Assembly (NCBI GenBank): GCA_964036665.1
Contig: OZ038527.1
Location: 17,506,221 to 17,570,220, forward strand
Length of the DNA: 64,000 bases
Direction of reading: 5' to 3'
Origin: Gordius sp. MW1
Lineage: Eukaryota; Nematomorpha; Gordioida; Gordea; Gordiidae
The notes under the pieces were generated by a model. The model was not told where the DNA came from. It did not search any database and saw nothing but the letters and a program-made list of their open reading frames with translations. Of the stretch, positions 12,101 to 18,395 are shown in pieces; the stretch's first letter is position 1, and each line of letters starts with the position of its first letter. A program made the position numbers and the translations under genes.

Positions 12101-15100
12101 CTTTTATTGGCAAGCCGTACTTTTAGCTGCAAGCCCTGCGTGACAGGACCTCTACCGGATAATGCCATAACCGACTTTAACATCGGTAATGGGGAGACGC
12201 TAGGAAAAGTTAACACCTTTACCTATCTCGGGGACTCTTTAAGTGCAGATGGGAATGTTGACTCGGCAGTTACAGCAAGGATACGACAAGCCTGGAAGAA
12301 GTTTAGAGAGATGGCCCCTCTTTTGACCGGAAAAGGTGTTTCACTCACTTTAAAGGGTAAAGTCTACGCGGCATGTATTAGAAGTTGTCTTGTATATGGA
12401 AGCGAAACGTGGCCTTTAATGTCGATACATAAAGCCAAATTGGAAAGCACAGAAATGCGTATGATAAGATGGATGTCAAACGTGTCGCTACGGGAAAGAA
12501 TAACAAGCAATAGACTCAGAGAAAAAATCGGGATCGAGCCAATCAACGAGGTCATCCGGAAAAACAGGCTAAGATGGTTTGGACATGTGGAGCGGAAGAA
12601 TGACGACGACTGGGTGAAGAGATGTACTTCCCTGGAGGTATCTGGAAAGAAACCGCGCGGGAGGCCGAAATCAACATGGGCCTCTGTTCTAGCTACCGAC
12701 ATGGAAGCAATGGGTCTGACAAAACAGGATTCGCATGATCGGATAAAATGGAGGAAATGCATTAGGGGAAAACAGGCTAACCCAGGAGATCCTGGAAAAC
12801 GGCCTTAAAACGATGAAGAAGAAGAAGACAATTGTATATTTCCAGAAAATCTTTCTTCAACACTTCCTCATTGAAAGTGTTTCTCAACACTGTATTTAAT
12901 AAATGACAGGCACAATTAAGGCGCTTTTGGGATTCAAGTGCCTTTTTTATATTCGCCCCTTGATCCGTAATAAATGTTAAGTTAAAAAAGTCATCCTTGG
13001 CATATCCTTTAAAAAATATTTAATAAAGTACCTTGAGATGTAAATTGTTTTAGCAGTTCTTTTTTTACATTTTCACCTGTTTTCTTATCCTCTTCAAATT
13101 TGGCTGTAAACAAAACCAGTTTCATTAACTGGTATTCTTCAGTAATATAATGAATTGTTAATGTTATATAGTTATTTTTTTTAAAATCATCTGTCCACAA
13201 GTCAGTTGTGGCTATAAAATAAAGGTAATAAGAAAATACAAAAATATTAATTTACCTGCACAAAGACCTTTTGCAAAATATTTTTTTAACTTTGGTAGGA
13301 GCAAGGCCCTTAACTCATCAGCCCTATCCAGCATATTCCTCGATATTGTCGTTGGATCTGGACATATCTCAGACATAGAAATATTGCCATATATACTCCC
13401 AATATAAATTAAGTAGGAGCATAAAGCAATAAATCCATCCCCATGGATTTGTGCAAAAGATCAAAAAATCCACAATTTTTGCTGTGAGGTCTTTTTTTAT
13501 CTTATAAGAGTCTTTGATTTTCACAGGGGGTTGATTCATTTCCAAAAAACCTTCTAAAGAAGGTTGATCTTTTTTTTTCATCTGGCACTTATGCTTCTTA
13601 AGATGATTGGTTCCTAAGTTAAATATAATAAAATATTCTTAACAATATATTTTACCTGTTAGACTTGCACCATATTTGTATATAGCATAACAGGTTGAGC
13701 ATCTAACAAAGTCTATTTTTTTGTCATTTTCGTCAATAATGAAATTAAATAATTCCCAAACCTTGCTTTTACCCACCAAATTCTTTTCCACTCTATAGGT
13801 TTTATTTTCAATCAGCTTCTCTAATTTATGTGGATCCATAATTCACTTAATTAATAATAAATAGTATAGTTATTATATATTTTACCTATTTTGAGTTTGA
13901 AATTGGCCAGATACAAAAATAAGAAGTAATTTACAAGGAAATGAATGATATGAATGAATGAGATTCATTAATGATACATTTCGATATTAATCAAAAAATG
14001 TTTTATATGGAATGGCATTAATTTGAAAGATATGTTGTTTGTTATGCAATGTAAGATTTATAACCTTCAACCCGACCCGACCCGAAAGCGTTTTAAATTT
14101 TCAACCCGAACCCGACCCGAAAGCGTTTTTAAATTTTCAACCCGAACCCGACCCGAAAGCGTTTTTAAATTTTCAACCCGATCGGGTTACGGGTCACCCG
14201 TGCAGGGCTCTAGTTAGAATCCCGGAGTTTTTTTGACTCTTATGATTGTTCTTGTTACTATCATTGATAATAAGAATTTTTGGCCGTCCGCTGGCTGCTG
14301 ACCAATGAAAAAAACGACCATTGGCCAAAATGTGAATCGAAATTATTTTTTTCGTTTTTTTTTTGACTATTATGATTGTTCCTGTTTCTACCATTGCTAT
14401 TATGACTTTTTGGCCGTCCGCTGGCTGCTGACCAATGTTATATAATAAACATAAATAAAAGTTGTTTACTTTTAATTGCTATGCAATTTAACTAGTTTTT
14501 GGGTTAGAATCCCGGAGTTTTTTTGACTCTTATGATTGTTCTTGTTACTATCATTGATAATAAGACTTTTTGGCCGTCCGTTGGCTGCTGACCAATGAAA
14601 AAAATGACCATTGGCCAAAATGTGAATCCGAGTTTATTTTTTCGTTTTTTTTTTACTATTATGATTGTTCCTGTTACTACCATTGCTGTTATGACTTTTT
14701 GGCCGTCCGCTGGCTCCTGACCGATTGAAAAAATGACCATTGGCCAAAATGTGAATCGAAATTATTTTTTTCGTTTTTTTTGACTATTATGATTGTTCCT
14801 GTTCCTACCATTGCTATTATGACTTTTTGGCCGTCCGCTGGCTGCTGACCAATGGAATAAAATGACCATTGGCCAAAATGTGATTCGAAAACTTTTTTTT
14901 CGTTTTTTTTTGACTATTATGAATTTATATCCACTTTTACCGTGTCCTGGCTGCTGACCAATGGAAAAAAAATGACCATTGGCCAAAATGTGATTCGAAA
15001 ATTTTTTTTTCGTTTTTTTACTCTTATGAATTTATATCCACTTTTACCGTGTGCTGGCTGCTGACCAATGGAAAAAAATGACCATTGACCAAAGTGAGCA

Positions 15101-18023
15101 TCAAAATTTTTTTTCCGTTTTTTTGGCTATCATTGACTTATAGAGTATCTGTTGGTACTGACCAATAGAGAAAAAGTGACCATTGGCCAAATTTTTGATT
15201 TTTTTAATTAAAAATTGTTCAAATTCAACAAAAAATTTCTCCCAACAATTCTGCAAATTCTTAACATTGTGTTGTTTTATAATATAATGTTTGTTAGACC
15301 CATAATCACTAAAGGCCATAAAATCAATGTAATACGAAACTAGATGCAAACACTAAATCTAACCCTAACCCTTGCCTATATTACATTTTGCCTTTATTAC
15401 ATTTTGCCTATAATGGAAAATTTGTATAAATAATTAATTAATCATTAGGCATTTAATACCCCCCTATAGGCATTCTCGCCCCTTCCCACCTTTCTCGCCC
15501 ATAAATTGCATAGCAAATATGATACATTTATACGAAGTACAGATGAGTCGTCCCCCCTTCCCTTCCCCTCTTCCCTTCCCTTCTCCCCCTTCCCACGAGG
15601 GCCGAAGGCCCGAGTTTATATTGTATATACGATTTTTAATATATATAATATTTATCAACAAAGCATTTAAAATATTTTAAATTAGAATAACATTCTATGT
15701 TGTGTATTATTAATTCAAATGGCCTTACGTTTACTTTATTTAAATTTAAAATTAAATTTAGGTCTAAAAGCAAGTCATTATTTTATAATTGATGAGAACT
15801 CAGCACATATTGCAGCCTGTACAAAATTACTATTTATGAAAAAAAATTTGGAATATTTTAAATAAAGCATTATAAAAATTAACAAGTCTAATTTTTATAA
15901 GATGTAAAATATCGGTATCGGTATATTTATTTAAATATCGGTAGTATCGGTATCGGCATCGGTTAAAAATTTGATATCGGTGCAGCCCTAATTAAAACTA
16001 TATTAATTGAACAAAATTCATTTTAAAAATAAGTTCGTAGATGGCATTCCTTATTTAAAGAAATTTGAAAATACAATTGCAAAACTCATCTTACAAAAAA
16101 TAGTCGACTTAGATCTATATTGAAATTCCCATTAATATATTATATGTAAATAAAAAAGACATTTTAAAATCTGATAAAAAAATGGAAATCAATGATCATA
16201 TATGGGGGCAAGTGGGGGGGGGGGATTTTACTCCATGTAGATGGGTGCCCGGGTACTGGTCCCCTTCAAGATGTAATATCTAACGGTTTGTCGTCCTATG
16301 GATTTATTGACACTGGTTACAAGGGCCCACTTGTTTAATATCTTCAGGATGAAGCACACTTCTAAGCGATTTAAACCCTTTAAATAGCGAAGTTCTTCCC
16401 CTTTATATCCACCGGTCAAATGGGAATCAGATATTAAGCTATCATTTTAAAGAAATACATAGCATTCATTTTTACATTCAAATAAATAAATAATCTTGTT
16501 AGTTCCATAAAGTTAAAATCACATACACTACGGCACTGAGGATAATGAGAATAATAAAATTATTTATGAAATTTTCATTTTGAATTAATTTACAAGGCAG
16601 CATATCAAAAAAAAATAATGTTGATTTTTTTAAAAAACATAGAACATTAAAATGTTGAAATTAGAGAAAAGTTGAATTGATTTGAATATATTTCAATCAA
16701 TTTGTTGCAATTAAAATATTGTTACCTAAAAATCTGGGAAAGCACAGAAATTTTGGGGGTCAAAATATGAGGGGAAAATAGTTTATCTTTTTCAACTTTA
16801 TAATTTTCTTCAAAATTATCAACTTCATTTTCACTATCATTGTCCATTTCCCTTGTTTCATTGACAGATGTGTCATCAACACTGGTACCATTATTGAATA
16901 TCCTTTTTAAATCTTCAACAGGCACAGGCGGCATGTTTTGAAAAGGATTTGCACAAGTATGATTGTAGATTTTGATTAATCGTATTCTAATCAGTGTTTC
17001 ATTATCTATCTTAAAAATCAAAATTATAACTGATATTCATATTCACAATAATATAAATGTAAAAGTTACAAAATTAATCAAAGGTAATATTATATACCCT
17101 GATCTTTTGAGTCATAATATATTCATGAGAATAATGCAGAATATATTCTATCAATGAGGACTGAAATATAATAAAATTATAATAGATAAGTTAGTCTTAC
17201 TTTTATATTAAATTTTGAACAAAGATCTTTCAGCATAGCAGATCTTGATTTTAAAGAATTCAAATACATTGTTATTAGGCGTAGGGCTTTGCAATATATA
17301 GGATTTGAATGTGAGTATCTAAAACACAATTGATGGTTAATTTTTTTATAATGCATACCTAGTTAAATAATAAACTGTAGAGTTCTCATTACTGATCGAT
17401 ATTGACATTTTGGTTACCAAATTTTGAGGTAACAGGTAGGCTTTAACTAGGTAGAACAATTTTTTACTGTCAATATTGACAGTTTTCCAGAAAGGGTCAT
17501 TAGACAAAATTCCTTTTTCTCTCATTTTTCCTATTTTTTCAAGAACTGTATAAGCCTCTATACTAATGATTGAATAATCAACATATTGTGAGCCAAACAA
17601 GGCTTTGAAACGAATTTCTTGAGAGCCAACAATAAAGATATCATCTTTTAAATTTGTGATTAAGGAACATGACTTATTCACATCATAACACTTTATTAAA
17701 TTTGTTACATGAATCCTTTGATTGTATTTAGGGCAGTGACCCATTAATAAATCATTACCGGGTTTATTATGAGCAAGGCCTTTTTTGTTAAAATTTTTAA
17801 ACAGCTTTTTCACATCTTCACTTTGGTTTGGATTTGTTAGGCTAGTCATATAAAAAAAGATGTTTTTATTTCTAATAAGCTTAGAAAGTATAAAGGTCCA
17901 AATGAAGTTTATATTATTTATATGTTTAAATTTCTGTGCCAATAACGAAAGAAGATCATTGGGAGTGATCCCTTGTAACCCCTCTAAGGCAATTTCTTCC
18001 AGTGTAGCAGTTATATAATCCAT
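1..18023 (-). CDS. GTF3C1: GTF3C1 homologue (general transcription factor 3C subunit 1, TFIIIC largest subunit), 5' half of gene
   Basis: Eleven exons were assembled on the minus strand: 18023-17359, 17318-17201, 17160-17098, 17009-16726, 16438-16232, 6680-6634, 6227-6064, 5271-5095, 4443-4263, 3437-3249 and 110-1 (continuing outside the window). Every intron is GT-AG, all phases join, and the exons total 2205 nt (735 codons). The order of matches follows the animal protein: N-terminal EIALEGLQG, then VGSQEIRFKALFG, the winged-helix-like block KTVTKLVDRLIALKAIRI, WLRYIPF, and NMPLSIYLKIVNIQ at the end. TFIIIC subunit 1 is the B-box-binding subunit that recruits RNA polymerase III to tRNA genes in the nucleus. 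All splice sites look intact despite large transposon loads in introns 5 and 10, so the gene may well be functional. The identification rests on remembered family similarity, not a search. Confidence 0.9.
490..608 (+). repeat. Short tandem repeat around CTATGCCTTTACTGATATGGG
   Basis: A unit of about 45-65 bp is repeated almost three times. It starts CCTATGCC(C/T)TT, runs through ACTGATATGGGTCC and ends TTACCAAA. It lies immediately upstream of a tRNA B-box-like motif (GGTTCGAATCC) in composite copy 1. Confidence 0.55.
2296..2372 (+). repeat. tRNA-derived-like segment within the composite element
   Basis: GGGTTATAGCGCACGGCTTG resembles a decayed pol III A box. The B-box-like GGTTCAAGC follows about 40 bp later, then GGGAGAGGGCAAA and a T-rich run. 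Related heads occur at 240-300 and 600-660. No cloverleaf can be drawn, so this is a SINE-like relic, not a tRNA gene. Confidence 0.4.
3249..3437 (-). CDS. GTF3C1: GTF3C1 exon 10
   Basis: Acceptor AAG lies at 3440-3438 and donor GTTAGC at 3248-3243. The exon joins exon 9 in phase 1 and exon 11 in phase 1. It encodes YGNMVRFEKCREMHKYLFYL and then the conserved PPWLRYIPF block. The region is visibly richer in GC than the flanking introns. Confidence 0.85.
3868..4050. repeat. Possible degraded MITE with poly-G tracts
   Basis: GGGCGTAGCGAGGATT is followed by two ten-base G runs, each followed by GCA (about 3899-3911 and 3995-4006). The segment ends in ACACCCATTTATG, a weak inverted match to the start. 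It lies in GTF3C1 intron 9. No clear target duplication was found. Confidence 0.3.
4263..4443 (-). CDS. GTF3C1: GTF3C1 exon 9
   Basis: Acceptor TTAG and donor GTATAC flank 181 nt that begin in phase 0 and end in phase 1. The product runs from GEGDIVLDEYVP to LHIALVPNI and corresponds to the weakly conserved linker before the LxxLxxFLWYL-like region of GTF3C1. Confidence 0.8.
5095..5271 (-). CDS. GTF3C1: GTF3C1 exon 8
   Basis: Acceptor CCCAG and donor GTAATT flank exactly 59 codons. The exon encodes TIDDPTVLKYIELLKMNH, matching the position of the family segment after the winged helix in which a short motif and a run of helices follow a valine-aspartate-rich strand. Confidence 0.82.
6064..6227 (-). 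CDS. GTF3C1: GTF3C1 exon 7 (winged-helix block)
   Basis: Acceptor CAGAG and donor GTATGA flank 164 nt. It encodes YYGLYNALKEHESKKG and then YTICRKTVTKLVDRLIALKA, the helix-turn-helix-like block that in animal GTF3C1 reads as a short helix, a cysteine-lysine-lysine motif and a leucine-rich recognition helix. Confidence 0.87.
6634..6680 (-). CDS. GTF3C1: GTF3C1 exon 6 (47 nt)
   Basis: A small exon between TTTTTAAG and GTAAGG, encoding FHKAEQSLIEKVDEN. Its entry phase (2) matches the exit phase of exon 5 at 16232, although a 9.55-kb transposon nest lies between them. Confidence 0.78.
6907..6991. mobile_element. Short hAT-like MITE (85 bp) in GTF3C1 intron 5
   Basis: TAGTGTTGTAC at the left and GTACAACACTA at the right are perfect inverted ends. 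The flanks CTATAGAC and CTATCTAGAC look like a slightly decayed target duplication. There is no coding capacity. The length and TAGTG start fit a hAT-derived MITE. Confidence 0.6.
7776..7982 (+). repeat. Tandem 60-70 bp repeat ending in AATTGCTATGCAATTTAACTAG
   Basis: Four units are seen. Each has ATAATAAACATAAATAAAAG, then GTTGTTTACTTTT, then the small hairpin AATTGCTATGCAATT followed by TAACTAGT. One more unit lies at 14439-14493. A short hairpin closely followed by CTAG resembles a Helitron 3' end, which is known to form tandem arrays, but this is not proven here. Confidence 0.6.
9266..12829 (+). mobile_element. Non-LTR retrotransposon (APE-type LINE) inserted in the hAT transposase
   Basis: The 3' end is marked by an imperfect GAT/GAA repeat (ACGATGAAGAAGAAGAAGAC, 12810-12829) in place of poly(A), after which hAT coding sequence resumes. 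The 5' junction is estimated between 9265 and 9300, because hAT exon sequence encoding VTYMKQSG is still readable at 9249-9275. No target duplication could be fixed. The ORF is intact, so this is one of the youngest insertions in the nest. Confidence 0.85.
9596..12808 (+). CDS. LINE ORF2-type protein: AP endonuclease, reverse transcriptase, Cys/His finger
   Basis: This is a single uninterrupted 1070-codon ORF. Residues ~60-300 are an exonuclease/endonuclease/phosphatase domain (ATWNIGSMTGR, IQETRW, GGDLNGHVG, QHRLIVGDL). Residues ~560-790 are the reverse transcriptase (AFVDLEKAFDRVPRE, HQGSVLSPLLF, and the catalytic YADDLLIM). Residues ~798-850 form a PHD-like finger of the CxxC...CxxCxxWxHxxC type, inserted between the RT and the thumb region (TYLGDSLSADG). 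The C-terminal part has RLRWFGHVERK and GKKPRGRPKSTW, usual for RTE/craniofacial-protein-2-like LINEs. The protein nicks target DNA and copies its own RNA at the nick. Clade assignment is tentative; start at the first in-frame ATG. Confidence 0.9.
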   Translation: MNTKANGRGTALSTPWVNSSTYVKKKDEDPGQIVLGTPQGFPPNDGHRPENIRGGRSKGYTLRVATWNIGSMTGRAGEVVEALNRRRIDICCIQETRWKGEGARMMGAIGARYKLYWQGHKDGKAGIGILVAEKWVDKVIDVKRWNDRIIVIKMAMGERLFNVISAYAPQVGRSDEEKDIFWDRLMEITSHLQESIILGGDLNGHVGANIDGYEGVHGGHSYGTRNTEGERILDFGDATQMVICNTFFKKEDRKLITYESGTLKSTVDYMMVKKSDRCMVKNVKVVPGEECVTQHRLIVGDLVMKGLINPKKRYIPRLKVWCLKDDTQKRDFAEALDGTSVEMAKNVNDKWTAMKNAWLDTTSRVCGWTKGPPRHKETWWWNSEAAKAIEDKRRCYKVWHESQQRCDKVMYQEAKRIARRTVARIKETKRCEFALRLDSEEGKKNMFRVAKQMAKERLDVVATKCVKTPAGNIISHGDGIKKVWEDYMKRLLNEENTWDNDVVCDKVEGPCCWIGTDEIQRAIKKTKQGKAAGPTGIVAEMVKASGHLGVVWLTQLCNAIIQEGTIPSDWKKSVLLPIYKGKGDPLDCGSYRAIKLLDQTMKVIERVLEKRTREQTNIDAIQFGFKPGKGTTDAIFIVRQMQEKHQAKGKRLYYAFVDLEKAFDRVPREVVKWALRKTGVEEWLVTAVMVMYDESQTAVRTHDGDSESFEVKVGLHQGSVLSPLLFILVMEVVTKELRDGLPWELLYADDLLIMAESEADLFKKIQKWKNGMEKKGLKVNMGKTKVMFGGKSTKSAETTCAWPCSVCHKGVASNSIQCTKCLGWVHKKCSGVKGSLLLASRTFSCKPCVTGPLPDNAITDFNIGNGETLGKVNTFTYLGDSLSADGNVDSAVTARIRQAWKKFREMAPLLTGKGVSLTLKGKVYAACIRSCLVYGSETWPLMSIHKAKLESTEMRMIRWMSNVSLRERITSNRLREKIGIEPINEVIRKNRLRWFGHVERKNDDDWVKRCTSLEVSGKKPRGRPKSTWASVLATDMEAMGLTKQDSHDRIKWRKCIRGKQANPGDPGKRP
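14230..15190 (+). repeat. Array of ~110-125 bp units with CCAATGG/CCATTGG hairpin (copy 2)
   Basis: About eight units each contain TTTTTGGCCGTCCGCTGGCT, TGACCAATGG, an A-rich spacer of about 10 bases, CCATTGGCC and a T-rich stretch with TATGATTGTTCCTGTTACTA. CCAATGG and CCATTGG form a perfect inverted pair. Two unit subtypes alternate: one ends with TATTACCATTG-like sequence and the other with TTTATATCCACTTTTACCGTG. The same array occurs at 360-1640 and, inverted, at 35530-36720. Confidence 0.8.
15359..15373. repeat. Interstitial telomere-like repeat
   Basis: CTAACCCTAACCCTT is two and a half units of CCCTAA. It sits at the same relative place in composite copy 3 (GGTTAGGGTTAG near 35347), so it is part of that element and not a chromosome end. 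Confidence 0.6.
16232..16438 (-). CDS. GTF3C1: GTF3C1 exon 5
   Basis: Acceptor GATAG and donor GTAAAA flank 207 nt. It encodes LKGLNRLEVCFILKILNKWA and VRYYILKGT, matching the winged-helix segment of GTF3C1 that is followed by a TTKYI-like strand. It exits in phase 2, as required by exon 6. Confidence 0.87.
16726..17009 (-). CDS. GTF3C1: GTF3C1 exon 4
   Basis: Acceptor TTTAAG and donor GTAACA flank 284 nt. It encodes a short helical start (LIRIRLIKIYNH), an acidic linker (ETREMDNDSENEVDNFEE) and LTPKISVLSQIF. The acidic stretch agrees with the aspartate/glutamate-rich linker found at this point in vertebrate GTF3C1. Confidence 0.85.
17098..17160 (-). CDS. GTF3C1: GTF3C1 exon 3 (63 nt)
   Basis: A 21-codon exon between TTTCAG and GTATAT encodes LIEYILHYSHEYIM. 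The preceding intron is only 40 nt. It aligns with the helix after the LGLCERTFKRL-like segment of the family. Confidence 0.78.
17201..17318 (-). CDS. GTF3C1: GTF3C1 exon 2
   Basis: Acceptor TTTTAG and donor GTAAGA flank 118 nt in compatible phase. It encodes ALRLITMYLNSLKSRSAML and KDLCSKFNI, the leucine-rich segment following the LLLLNRF-like motif. The intron separating it from exon 1 is 40 nt. Confidence 0.85.
17359..18023 (-). CDS. GTF3C1: GTF3C1 exon 1 (N terminus)
   Basis: The exon starts at ATG 18023 and encodes MDYITATLEEIALEGLQGIT, which matches the conserved N terminus (M-D-x-L-x-x-L-x-E-x-A-L-E-G-L) of GTF3C1. Later blocks are IFIVGSQEIRFKALFG and AYTVLEKIGKMREKG. No in-frame ATG lies immediately upstream, and the LTR of gypsy element A begins only about 170 bp away. 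Donor GTATGC. Confidence 0.9.
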
Positions 18024-18193
18024 GGAATCGAATCTTACTCCACTCTACTATTTCACAGCGAATCCTGTTTAGCCGGCGAAATATTATAAGAAAATGCAAC
18101 TAGGCACATTAAAAAAACATGTGCGTATTTCTAAAACATATATAATATATATATTATTAAAATATCAATAAAATATACTTATTTTAAAAAGAC

Positions 18194-18383
18194 TGTAGTG
18201 AAGTGGCAAGGGTAGAATACCAAACAACTTAGATTTCAAACGAAACAACGGCTTTTATTTCAAATCCCGCGAGTAATTATAAGCAGACGATAAATATAAA
18301 ACGCAGACTATAAATTCATATAAAAAAAGGTAATTATGTTACAAATAACGAAGCTAACTAAATATCTAATAACGATCACTACA
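18194..18383 (-). repeat. LTR of gypsy A (3' LTR)
   Basis: 190 bp, TGTAGTG to CACTACA. It differs from its partner at 28285-28479 at roughly eight points, including short indels, so A is not recent. It sits directly upstream of the GTF3C1 start codon. Confidence 0.88.
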
Positions 18384-18395
18384 ATTCTCCCTTCT

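Larger units (their letters stand above)
8283..13839 (-). pseudogene. hAT transposase gene, broken (frameshift, stop and LINE insertion)
   Basis: On the minus strand, exon 1 (13839-13656) starts MDPHKLEKLI and carries a BED-type zinc finger; the CxxC is near residue 47 and the closing histidines lie in exon 2 (from 13613, TNHLKKHKC). The catalytic part follows with SEICPDPTTISRNMLDRADE and KLVLFTAKFEEDKKTGE. After the LINE come YVETRWNSRFKMLDSVL (9206-8662) and the C-terminal dimerisation region SSASSERSFSTAGRI (8623-8283). Introns are 38-42 nt (13614-13655, 9207-9248, 8624-8661). A frameshift near 13465, a stop near 13160 and the LINE make it non-functional. hAT transposases cut and paste DNA in the nucleus. 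Confidence 0.9.
7991..14212 (-). mobile_element. hAT transposon (family b) with TAGAGCCCTGCA ends
   Basis: The terminal repeats are TAGAGCCCTGCA, and the 8-bp target duplication GTTAGAAT is perfect (7983-7990 and 14213-14220). An uninterrupted version of the target, GGGTTAGAATCCCGG, is present at about 14504-14518 in a neighbouring copy, confirming the insertion. Both subterminal regions consist of repeats of ACCCGAACCCGACCCGAAAG (8019-8175 and 14069-14190). The element encodes one decayed transposase on the minus strand and is split by a LINE (about 9266-12829). Confidence 0.93.
7468..15618 (+). mobile_element. Composite tandem-repeat element, copy 2 (interrupted by hAT family b)
   Basis: The left end carries TTGCTATGCAATTTATGGGC followed by a (GTCCGTCC)n stretch. 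The right end is CCCATAAATTGCATAGCAAA, a pyrimidine-rich block and the hairpin GGGCCGAAGGCCCGAG at 15599-15614. The middle holds four 60-70 bp units (7776-7980) and about eight units of the CCAATGG/CCATTGG array (14290-15190). The 7991-14212 segment is a later hAT insertion. A telomere-like CTAACCCTAACCC sits at 15359-15371. Confidence 0.7.
7185..15990. mobile_element. hAT-type non-autonomous element (family a), outermost layer of a four-level nest
   Basis: The two ends are exact inverted repeats of TAGGGCTGCACCGATAT, flanked by ATTAACAC (7177-7184) and ATTAAAAC (15991-15998), an 8-bp target duplication with one mismatch. Inside each end are runs of the hexamer CGGTAT (7200-7268 and 15910-15962). 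Only about 650 bp belong to this element itself (7185-7467 and 15619-15990); the rest is younger insertions. No transposase of its own is seen. It lies entirely in GTF3C1 intron 5. Confidence 0.85.

Noticed and set aside
18181..18193. Target duplication for gypsy A
   Set aside because: AAGAC on the left and AAACG on the right do not match, so no duplication is claimed.
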